DNA of 38,524 nt from UBA8950 sp034411635. GTDB taxonomy: Bacteria > Chloroflexota > Anaerolineae > Anaerolineales > Villigracilaceae. Shown here piece by piece: positions 25,824-31,266 of the stretch. The stretch lies in the NCBI GenBank assembly GCA_034411635.1, contig DAOUML010000328.1:1-38524 (forward strand), read 5' to 3'. Positions within the stretch are counted from its first letter, which is position 1. Each line of letters begins with the position of its first letter. The position numbers and the translations under genes are program-made. Under the pieces are notes generated by a model. That model had not been told where the DNA came from. It saw only the letters and a program-made list of their open reading frames with translations, and did no database searches.

Positions 25824-26427
25824 TGGCCCCCATTGAGAGCAAGTGTTCCATGCGCTGCATTTTGGTACGCAGGTAGAAGTCATTTTCGGGCTTGGATGGG
25901 ACTTCGATGGCTTCGCGTCCGTTGACGTTGATGCCGAGGGATTTCAGATCGTTGATTTTCTTCGGGTTATTGGTTAGCAGGCGAATGGATTTGATGCCCA
26001 ACAGGTCAATCATGTGCGCGGCGATGCTGAAATCGCGTTCATCGGGCGCGTGGCCGAGCAGGATATTGGCTTCAACGGTATCATAGCCGACATCTTGCAG
26101 GTTGTAGGCGCGTAATTTATCGGCCAGGCCGATGCCGCGTCCTTCCTGGCGCAGATACAGCACAACGCCTTGTCCGGCGCGGGCAACCTGAGCCAGGGCG
26201 CGGTCGAGTTGCTCGCCGCAGTCACAGCGATTGGAGCCCATGACATCGCCTGTGAAACACTCGGAATGGGCACGCAGGAGGACATTTTCCTTGCCTTCTA
26301 CGTTGCCCATCACAAAGGCCAGGTGTTCTTTGTCGTCCTGGTTGTTTTTGAACAGCACCAGTTCAAACGTGCCATGCTTGGTGGGGATGCGGGCGCCAAC
26401 TTCTCGTTTTACAATCAAGTTTGTCAT
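25816..26427 (-). CDS. ribA: GTP cyclohydrolase II
   Basis: GCH II opens GTP to a diaminopyrimidine, formate and pyrophosphate. The zinc motif C-x10-C-x-C is intact in HSECFTGDVMGSNRCDCGEQ, followed by YLRQEGRGIGL and LRAYNLQD; the Tyr of RAY, which separates canonical enzymes from some FAPy-accumulating paralogues, is kept. LLTNNPKKI and an extended C-terminus complete 203 residues. GGAGG is 6 bases before the ATG. It is a free-standing GCH II, not fused to RibB, and is the first gene of the six-gene cluster. A Fur-like repeat lies in its promoter region. Confidence 0.95.
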   Translation of the reverse strand: MTNLIVKREVGARIPTKHGTFELVLFKNNQDDKEHLAFVMGNVEGKENVLLRAHSECFTGDVMGSNRCDCGEQLDRALAQVARAGQGVVLYLRQEGRGIGLADKLRAYNLQDVGYDTVEANILLGHAPDERDFSIAAHMIDLLGIKSIRLLTNNPKKINDLKSLGINVNGREAIEVPSKPENDFYLRTKMQRMEHLLSMGANV

Positions 26428-26453
26428 GGTTTCCTCCGACGAAAGGTTTATTT

Positions 26454-26475
26454 GATAATTATGATAATTATTGTA
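26454..26475 (-). promoter_or_regulatory. Promoter with tandem GATAATTAT operator of the ribA cluster
   Basis: TACAAT (minus strand 26475-26470) is followed at once by two tandem 9-mers, GATAATTAT at 26454-26462 and 26463-26471 on the plus strand. The 19 bases 26454-26472 match the E. coli Fur-box consensus at 15 positions by my count. It lies about 27 bases before the ribA start, where a repressor would act. Confidence 0.4.
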
Positions 26476-26497
26476 GCATTTTGTTTATCAAATACTA

Positions 26498-27385
26498 TCA
26501 AAAAAACATTTGTGTTTTATTAGCGTTTTTTGTTCGCAGGAGTTGACGCATACTGCCGAGGACGGCTTCATGCAAAACGCGCGGGTCGGATGTGCCGAGT
26601 TTTTCTACGCTGAGGGGCGGGCCAAATTGCAGGCTGACGTTGACCGGGTTGAGGTCAAATTGCAGGTGGGCCAGCAATTGCAAGGCGGCGCCCAGGCGTT
26701 CGCGTTCGAGTCGTTTGCGTTTGAGGGCGGTGAGAGGGTGTTTGACGGCTTTGTCCCATAGCACGCCGCGCACCAGGGCTGGCACAACCTGGGTTTGCGG
26801 GGCGAAGCGCAGGAAGACGCCGGCCGAATCATTCCAGCGGGAGAGTGATTCTTCCGCGCCTTCATAAACATCGGCATCGGGTTCGATTTCTCCGGCGGGG
26901 AAGGTCAGTATGGCGCCGCCTCCTTTCAGGTGCGTGGCAGTTTGGCGCACAGCCCGCATACGTTCTTCTGGGGTATTCTCGAGGAAAAATAGCAAATGGC
27001 TGACATTCGGCAGGGCCTGTAAAAAAGGACGATTCAGGGCCAGGACGCGCAAATCGGGTCGCTGAATGGCGGCAAACAGGCACAGGGTGTCGGCCAGGCC
27101 AGGGTGGTTGGATAGAATCAGCACCGGGCCGTGAGCGGGCAGGTTTTCGAGGCCATCGATGCGCAAACTGCGAATAAAGTGTGGCAACGTTTTACGCGCT
27201 GCGTGTGCTAATCCACTTTGACCGGTTTCCGCGTCAAAGGCGAGCATTTGCGCGGCGAATTTCTGCGCCAGCCCGAAAAAAATGGTTCGTAACGCCGCGC
27301 CCAGGCGGGGATACTTTTCCCAGCCGAAGGAGGACACCAGGTCATCGAGGTTGATTTGGGTCAGGAGAGCATGGGGAGATTGCAT
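26498..27385 (-). CDS. PlsC-like 1-acylglycerol-3-phosphate acyltransferase family protein
   Basis: The acyltransferase signature is clear: NHPGLAD (HX4D, in VLILSNHPGLADTLCLF), LALNRPFLQALPNV (second block), and FPAGEIEPDA in place of the FPEG block. The 295-residue protein starts at 27385, where TATAAT (minus strand 27397-27392) stands 6 bases before the ATG, predicting a leaderless mRNA; longer starts run into the attenuator and repeats. The N-terminal ~90 residues are not part of the core domain. It transfers acyl chains to a glycerol-phosphate-type acceptor in the membrane; the exact acceptor is unknown. It is divergent from the proS unit and its promoter abuts the leader promoter. Confidence 0.83.
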   Translation of the reverse strand: MQSPHALLTQINLDDLVSSFGWEKYPRLGAALRTIFFGLAQKFAAQMLAFDAETGQSGLAHAARKTLPHFIRSLRIDGLENLPAHGPVLILSNHPGLADTLCLFAAIQRPDLRVLALNRPFLQALPNVSHLLFFLENTPEERMRAVRQTATHLKGGGAILTFPAGEIEPDADVYEGAEESLSRWNDSAGVFLRFAPQTQVVPALVRGVLWDKAVKHPLTALKRKRLERERLGAALQLLAHLQFDLNPVNVSLQFGPPLSVEKLGTSDPRVLHEAVLGSMRQLLRTKNANKTQMFF

Positions 27386-27391
27386 GGCGCG

Positions 27392-27397
27392 ATTATA
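27392..27397 (-). promoter_or_regulatory. -10 box TATAAT for leaderless plsC-like mRNA
   Basis: TATAAT-N6-ATG (minus strand) in front of the acyltransferase gene. The plus-strand leader promoter (-10 at 27419-27424) begins 21 bases away, so the two divergent promoters probably compete. Confidence 0.6.
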
Positions 27398-27431
27398 GCC
27401 TTTTCGGGCGTTTTGGCGTATAATTGCGCGA

Positions 27432-27485
27432 ATGAAAAAGAACCCATCTCCGTCCCCATGCTGGCAAACCTCCTGGTCTGGATAG
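27432..27485 (+). CDS. Leader peptide, 17 aa, Pro/Ser-rich (attenuator)
   Basis: The reading frame encodes MKKNPSPSPCWQTSWSG and stops at TAG 27483-27485. It has three Pro codons (CCA, CCG, CCA at codons 5, 7, 9), four Ser codons and two Trp codons. TATAAT ends 7 bases before the ATG and no ribosome binding site exists, so it would be leaderless like neighbouring genes. The placement of the Pro codons relative to the downstream pairing strands suits control by prolyl-tRNA; Trp control is possible but Trp codon 15 lies inside the antiterminator strand. Confidence 0.5.
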   Translation: MKKNPSPSPCWQTSWSG

Positions 27486-27508
27486 GTTCGTTTTGACGTT
27501 GCCTGAAG

Positions 27509-27537
27509 CGGCTCCCAGACCTGCGGAGCCGTTTTTT
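27509..27537 (+). terminator. Intrinsic terminator of the attenuator
   Basis: CGGCTCC (27509-27515) and GGAGCCG (27525-27531) form a perfect 7-bp GC-rich stem with a 9-base loop, followed by TTTTTT. It lies 130 bases before the first gene of the unit and after no annotated gene on this strand, which is what makes it an attenuator rather than an ordinary terminator. Confidence 0.8.
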
Positions 27538-27558
27538 GTTTGGGATTTGGTAATTCGG

Positions 27559-27665
27559 TATTCGATATTCGATAATTCGATATTCGAGAACCGAGGGTAA
27601 AGTATCGAGCATCGAATATCAAATATCGAGTATCGAGTATCGAGTATCAAACATCGAGTATCGAA
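27559..27665. repeat. Heptamer repeat array (TTCGATA then TATCGAG)
   Basis: The first half repeats TTCGATA-type units and the second half TATCGAG/TATCAAA/CATCGAA units, which are roughly the reverse complement, so the array can fold into a long AT-rich hairpin. It runs right up to the mazG-like ATG and leaves no room for a ribosome binding site. Confidence 0.8.
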
Positions 27666-27666
27666 C

Positions 27667-27978
27667 ATGGAACTTTCCGAACTCACCGAAAAAATGCACG
27701 CTTTTGTGCGCTCGAAAGGCTGGTACGAGGCCGATACCAAACGCCCGCAGACGCCGCGCAACCTGGCGATTTCGCTTTCGCTGGAGGCGGCAGAGATTCT
27801 GGAGCATTTCCAGTGGCGCGAGGGGCCGGTCGATAAAGACGAACTGGCCTCCGAACTGGCCGATGTAACCCTGTACCTGCTGCAACTCGCTTCGGTTTCG
27901 GGAATTGACCTTGAAGAAGCGGTTTTGAAGAAGTTGGATGTGAACGCGGGACGCGAATGGGATGCGGAAGAGCGTTGA
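27667..27978 (+). CDS. MazG-like nucleotide pyrophosphohydrolase
   Basis: A small (103-residue) all-alpha NTP pyrophosphohydrolase of the RS21-C6/MazG-like type, which hydrolyses dCTP-like or aberrant dNTPs to the monophosphate. The magnesium-binding ExxE...ExxD pattern is seen as LEAAEILEHFQW followed by ELASELADVTLYLL. N-terminal LSELTEKMHAFVRSKGW and PRNLAISLS are usual for this branch. The ATG has no visible ribosome binding site; heptamer repeats precede it directly. A 20-bp inverted repeat begins in its last codons. First gene of the attenuated unit. Confidence 0.88.
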   Translation: MELSELTEKMHAFVRSKGWYEADTKRPQTPRNLAISLSLEAAEILEHFQWREGPVDKDELASELADVTLYLLQLASVSGIDLEEAVLKKLDVNAGREWDAEER

Positions 27979-28027
27979 AGGTTTAAGGTTGAACGTTGAA
28001 TGAACCTTTCAACCTTAAACCTTCAAC
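27974..28027. repeat. Heptamer-built 20-bp perfect inverted repeat (GTTGAAG family)
   Basis: The arms are 27974-27993 and 28008-28027 with a 14-base loop; each arm is built from 7-bp units (GTTGAAG, GTTTAAG, GTTGAA). It overlaps the mazG-like stop codon and precedes the LOG gene. There is no T-run, so it is a stable mRNA hairpin rather than a terminator. Confidence 0.88.
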
Positions 28028-28039
28028 AAAGGATTTGTC

Positions 28040-28597
28040 ATGAACATCACCATCTTTGGCGGCGCGCAGCCGCAACCTGGAACACCCCCCTATGATGAAG
28101 CCTACCACCTCGGCAAAGTGCTGGCCGAGCGCGGACATGCCGTGCTGACCGGCGGCTATATCGGCACGATGGAGGCGGTTAGCAAAGGCGCGAGCGAGGC
28201 CGGCGGACACGTCATTGGCGTCACCTGCGCCGAAATCGAGAACTGGCGTCCGATAGCGGCCAATGCCTGGGTGAAGGAAGAACGGCGCGCTGAAACGCTG
28301 CTCGAACGTCTAAACTGGCTGATTAATGGCTGCGATGCGGCGATTGCCCTGCCCGGCGGCCCCGGCACCTTGACCGAAATCAGCCTGATGTGGAACCTGC
28401 TGGTCGTGGAGAGCATCCACCGGAGGCCGCTTATCCTGGTTGGGGAGGGCTGGCGCGCCATCTTTAACCAGGTTTTCGAAGCAACCGGTGAATACACCTC
28501 CGAAAAAGCGAAAACCGTGTTGCTTTTTGCGGAGGATGTGGAAAGCGCAGTGGCGTTAATCGATAATTCGATAACTCGAAACTCGAATAACGAATAA
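28040..28597 (+). CDS. LOG family (lysine decarboxylase-like fold) protein
   Basis: The 185-residue Rossmann-like protein has MNITIFGGAQPQPGTPPYDEAYHLGKVLAERGHAVLTGGY at its start and the diagnostic PGGPGTLTEISLMW. LOG proteins act as phosphoribohydrolases that release a base from nucleoside 5'-monophosphates (cytokinin activation in plants); many bacterial members have no known substrate. AAAGGA stands before the ATG. The C-terminal ~15 residues (DNSITRNSNNE end) are encoded by the next heptamer array and are probably not part of the fold. With MazG it suggests nucleotide housekeeping. Confidence 0.85.
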   Translation: MNITIFGGAQPQPGTPPYDEAYHLGKVLAERGHAVLTGGYIGTMEAVSKGASEAGGHVIGVTCAEIENWRPIAANAWVKEERRAETLLERLNWLINGCDAAIALPGGPGTLTEISLMWNLLVVESIHRRPLILVGEGWRAIFNQVFEATGEYTSEKAKTVLLFAEDVESAVALIDNSITRNSNNE

Positions 28598-28616
28598 CCA
28601 ATAACGAATACCGAAC
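28561..28616. repeat. Heptamer repeat array (TCGAATA/ACGAATA) overlapping the LOG gene end
   Basis: Units such as CGATAAC, TCGAAAC, TCGAATA, ACGAATA, ACCAATA, ACGAATA run from the last codons of the LOG gene to 10 bases before the proS start. GAGGA (28616-28620) directly after it is the proS ribosome binding site. Confidence 0.8.
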
Positions 28617-28625
28617 GAGGACAAA

Positions 28626-30068
28626 ATGGCAGAAGAAAAACTCCCCACCCGCGCCGAAAATTTTTCGGAGTGGTACACCCAACTGGTGCTCAAGGCCGAA
28701 CTGGCCGATTACTCGCCCGTGCGCGGCTGCATGGTTGTGCGTCCCTATGGCTGGACGCTGTGGGAAAACATCCAGGCCCAATTAGACCGGCGCTTCAAAG
28801 AGACCGGTCACGTCAACGCCGCCTTCCCAATGCTCATCCCCATGTCCTTCCTTGAAAAAGAGAAAGAACATGTGGAAGGCTTTTCGCCTGAACTGGCGGT
28901 TGTGACCATCGGTGGCGGGCAAACGCTCGAAGAGCCGCTGGTGGTGCGCCCCACCTCCGAAACCATCATTGGCTACATGTATAGCAAGTGGATTAAATCC
29001 TGGCGCGACCTGCCGGTTTTGATTAATCAGTGGGCCAACGTCATGCGTTGGGAAATGCGCACCAAACTCTTCTTGCGCACGGCAGAATTCTACTGGCAGG
29101 AGGGCCACACCGCCCATGCCACCGAAGAAGAAGCCCGCGAAGAAACCCTGCGCATGTTGGATGTCTACGCCGATTTCGCCATCAACGAGGGCGCGGTTCC
29201 GGTTGTCAAGGGCATTAAGTCTGAAACCGAGAAATTTGCCGGGGCGGTCATGTCCACAACCATCGAGGCCATGATGCAGGATACGCGCGCCCTGCAAAGC
29301 GGCACCAGTCATTACCTGGGCCAAAACTTTGCCAAAGCCTTTGAAATCCAGTTCACTAACAAGAATAATGAGTTGGAATACTGCTACACCACCTCCTGGG
29401 GCGTTTCGACGCGCTTCATCGGCGCGATTATCATGACTCATGGCGACGATCAGGGACTCATCCTACCCCCGCGCCTGGCTCCCGTTCAAGTGATCATGGT
29501 TCCCATCTACAAAAGTGATGCCGAAAAAGACGCCGTGATGCCCGTTGCTGATCGCATCTTCAGCGAGTTGAAAGCCGCCGGAATCCGCGTCAAAATGGAC
29601 GACCGCGAGGAAGTCACCCCTGGCTTCAAGTTTAACGATTGGGAAATGCGCGGCGTTCCCCTGCGCATGGAAATTGGCCCCAAAGATGTTGAAAAAGGCT
29701 CGGTTGCCCTGGCTCGCCGCGACAAGCCCGGACGCGAGGGCAAATCCTTTGTCTCGCAAGAGAATCTGACCGCCACGGTGCAGGAGATGCTGGTCACCAT
29801 CCAGGCCGCTCTGCTCGAACGCGCCATCGCCATGCGCGACAGCAATATCCACGATCCCAAAGACTACGAGGAACTCAAGCAGGTTGTCCAGCGTGGATGG
29901 GCGTTCTCGTACTGGTGCGAAAGCAAGGAATGCGAAGCCAGGGTCAAGGAAGATACCAAAGCCACCACCCGCTGCATTCCTCTCGAAGGCCAACCCGAAC
30001 AGGCCGGCAAGTGCATTGTCTGCGGCGGCAAGGCCGAGCGCAAAGTGATTTTTGCGAAAGCGTATTAA
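28626..30068 (+). CDS. proS: Prolyl-tRNA synthetase, archaeal/eukaryotic type
   Basis: A class II synthetase charging tRNA-Pro. The order of parts fits the type without an editing insertion. The catalytic core has motif 1 around FKETGHVNAAFPMLIP, motif 2 NVMRWEMRTKLFLRTAEFYWQEGHTAH and motif 3 GVSTRFIGAIIMTHGDDQGLILPP. The anticodon-binding domain begins APVQVIMVPIY, and the C-terminal zinc-like domain has Cys in WCESKECEA and CIVCGG and ends in the characteristic ...AKAY. 480 residues. GAGGA precedes the ATG. It is the likely target of the proline-codon attenuator, since synthetase genes are commonly controlled by their own amino acid. Confidence 0.95.
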   Translation: MAEEKLPTRAENFSEWYTQLVLKAELADYSPVRGCMVVRPYGWTLWENIQAQLDRRFKETGHVNAAFPMLIPMSFLEKEKEHVEGFSPELAVVTIGGGQTLEEPLVVRPTSETIIGYMYSKWIKSWRDLPVLINQWANVMRWEMRTKLFLRTAEFYWQEGHTAHATEEEAREETLRMLDVYADFAINEGAVPVVKGIKSETEKFAGAVMSTTIEAMMQDTRALQSGTSHYLGQNFAKAFEIQFTNKNNELEYCYTTSWGVSTRFIGAIIMTHGDDQGLILPPRLAPVQVIMVPIYKSDAEKDAVMPVADRIFSELKAAGIRVKMDDREEVTPGFKFNDWEMRGVPLRMEIGPKDVEKGSVALARRDKPGREGKSFVSQENLTATVQEMLVTIQAALLERAIAMRDSNIHDPKDYEELKQVVQRGWAFSYWCESKECEARVKEDTKATTRCIPLEGQPEQAGKCIVCGGKAERKVIFAKAY

Positions 30069-30070
30069 TT

Positions 30071-30145
30071 TGTGTCAGGTGTCAGGTATCAGGTTTCAGG
30101 CAAACCGCCGAGACCTGATACCTGACACCAAAACACCTGACACCC
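30071..30145. repeat. Heptamer array GTGTCAG/GTATCAG with 16-bp inverted repeat
   Basis: After proS, units GTGTCAG, GTGTCAG, GTATCAG, GTTTCAG are followed by their reverse complements CCTGATA, CCTGACA. A 16-bp perfect inverted repeat has arms at 30079-30094 and 30113-30128 and would form a strong hairpin between proS and the next gene. No T-run follows. Confidence 0.85.
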
Positions 30146-30151
30146 GTCCTC

Positions 30152-30955
30152 ATGCCCGCCATAGACATCGCCCGCCTGAAACTGCAAGCCGCATCGCTGG
30201 TCGAAAAATTTGACCAGCCTGCGGCCTTTTTGAGTGACCTGCACCAAATTCTTGACCTGTACGCAGACCGTACCCTGCGCGTTAGCGTTGCCGCCCCGGC
30301 TTCGGTTTTGCGCTCGTATCGCGTTGCGCCGTCGGTGCTGAAACAAATTGAAATGGAACTGGCCCCGCTGACGGCCACCTTCCCCGAACAAAGCATGGCC
30401 CTGACCGACGCCCTGTGGCAGGACGCCCATCTTGAAACCCGACTTCTGGCCGCTACCCTGCTCGGGCGCATAGACCCGCGCGCGCCAATGCTGATTGCGC
30501 GTCTCGGCGAACGGGTCAATCAGGTGCGCGATAAAAAAGTCCGCGTTGCGCTGTTGAATACCAGCCTGAATCGCCTGCGACGTGAATTGCCCGATCAATT
30601 TCTGGAATTGGTACGCGAGTGGCTTTCAGAAGATAACCCAAAAATGTGGGCCAATGGGATTGAAGCCCTCATTCCGCTGCTCGATGACCCCAGTTTTGAA
30701 AATCTGCCGCCGGTTTATGAGATCGTTCGCCCGTTAATTTCCAGCGCGCCGGCCAGCCTGAAAAATGAACTGGCCGATTTGGTCAATGCGCTTTATCGCG
30801 CCTCCCAGGTCGAAACGGTCTTCTTTCTTAAGCAACTTATCGCCGCTTCGCGCAATCCCCAGGCCCTTACCACTATCCGCCGTATTTTGCCCGTTCTCGA
30901 TAAATCTCTGCAACCGCATATCCAAAAAGCGCTGCGCGAAAAATCTGGCGCATAG
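30152..30955 (+). CDS. HEAT-repeat protein, AlkD-like
   Basis: The 267-residue protein is almost entirely helical, with repeated pairs such as WQDAHLETRLLAATLLGRI, VRDKKVRVALLNTSLNRLRRELPDQFLELVREWLSEDNPKMWANGIEALIPLLDD and VYEIVRPLISSAPASLKNELADLVNALY. This is the look of DNA-alkylation-repair (AlkD) type HEAT proteins. The catalytic Asp/Trp/Tyr cleft residues of AlkD cannot be assigned with confidence, so glycosylase activity is open. There is no ribosome binding site before the ATG; the previous array intervenes. Confidence 0.65.
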   Translation: MPAIDIARLKLQAASLVEKFDQPAAFLSDLHQILDLYADRTLRVSVAAPASVLRSYRVAPSVLKQIEMELAPLTATFPEQSMALTDALWQDAHLETRLLAATLLGRIDPRAPMLIARLGERVNQVRDKKVRVALLNTSLNRLRRELPDQFLELVREWLSEDNPKMWANGIEALIPLLDDPSFENLPPVYEIVRPLISSAPASLKNELADLVNALYRASQVETVFFLKQLIAASRNPQALTTIRRILPVLDKSLQPHIQKALREKSGA

Positions 30956-31006
30956 CCATCATTTGCGCGTCGAGCGGGCCTCCGCTTATATAAGCCACTT
31001 TCAAAA

Positions 31007-31039
31007 ATAAAAAAGATAGGCGCAAAGCCTATCTTTTTT
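31007..31039 (-). terminator. Bidirectional intrinsic terminator at the tRNA 3' end
   Basis: AAAAAAGATAGGC and GCCTATCTTTTTTT form a 13-bp stem with a GCAAA loop. On the minus strand it directly follows the 3' end of the tRNA fragment, so it is the original terminator of the tRNA gene; on the plus strand it also ends the transcript of the AlkD-like gene. Confidence 0.85.
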
Positions 31040-31041
31040 TG

Positions 31042-31096
31042 TGCGCTGGAGAGGACTTGAACCTCCACGTCTCTCGACACATGGCCCTCAACCAAG
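31042..31096 (-). other. 3' part of a tRNA-Leu(GAG) gene (attachment-site remnant)
   Basis: Read on the minus strand, there is an anticodon arm CTTGG-TTGAGGG-CCATG with anticodon GAG (plus strand 31087-31089). A long variable arm follows, as in Leu tRNAs, then the T arm GGAGG-TTCAAGT-CCTCT, the acceptor 3' strand CCAGCGC and a discriminator A. CCA is not encoded. The D arm and the acceptor 5' strand are absent: the sequence beyond 31096 is unrelated. A tRNA that is cut in half at the anticodon arm, next to a recombinase-like gene, is the distal attachment site of an integrated element. Confidence 0.8.
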
Positions 31097-31142
31097 AGCC
31101 GTTTTTTTGCGAAAAAGCAACACATGGCTATTCAATTCTGGC

Positions 31143-31239
31143 TAACTATGTGCCACATGGTAATCCGTACCATGTGTCGAATGGCGCAGATTACCATGTG
31201 TCGAGTGGTAATGAGTACTATGTGTTGAGTGGTGCGATT
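31143..31239 (+). repeat. Four 24/25-bp direct repeats (CCATGTGTCGAG motif)
   Basis: Units begin at 31143, 31168, 31192 and 31216; the last three are exactly 24 bases apart and the first is the most diverged. Their core CCATGTGTCGAG occurs identically but inverted in the tRNA fragment (31073-31084), and as CCATGTGTTG inverted at 31118-31127. The layout suggests recombinase (attP-type) binding sites; plasmid iterons are the alternative. Confidence 0.7.
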
Positions 31240-31266
31240 TAAAAAATAATTCGGTATCAAAAATCG

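Larger units (their letters stand above)
27419..27537 (+). promoter_or_regulatory. Transcription attenuator (candidate, proline-responsive) of the mazG-like/LOG/proS unit
   Basis: The order of elements is that of a classical ribosome-mediated attenuator. They are a -10 TATAAT (27419-27424), a leader ORF (27432-27485), an antiterminator strand GGTCTGG (27475-27481) within its last codons, the complementary CCAGACC (27515-27521), and a terminator. CCAGACC overlaps the terminator's 5' arm and loop, so the two structures exclude each other. A ribosome stalled at Pro codons 5, 7 or 9 leaves GGTCTGG free; one reaching the stop codon covers it and lets the terminator form. proS is the third gene downstream. 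A weak AACCT/AGGTT hairpin (27467-27471/27484-27488) may act as the 1:2 structure. Confidence 0.6.

Noticed and set aside
27426..27540. T-box riboswitch, SRP RNA or another known structured RNA upstream of the proS unit
   Set aside because: No T-box consensus (AGGGTGG..ACCGCG) and no SRP core (GTCAGG..GGAAGG) on either strand; the leader ORF and alternate pairings explain the region better.
31042..31140. Complete tRNA-Leu gene
   Set aside because: The D arm and the 5' acceptor strand that would pair with CCAGCGC are missing; beyond 31096 the sequence is unrelated.
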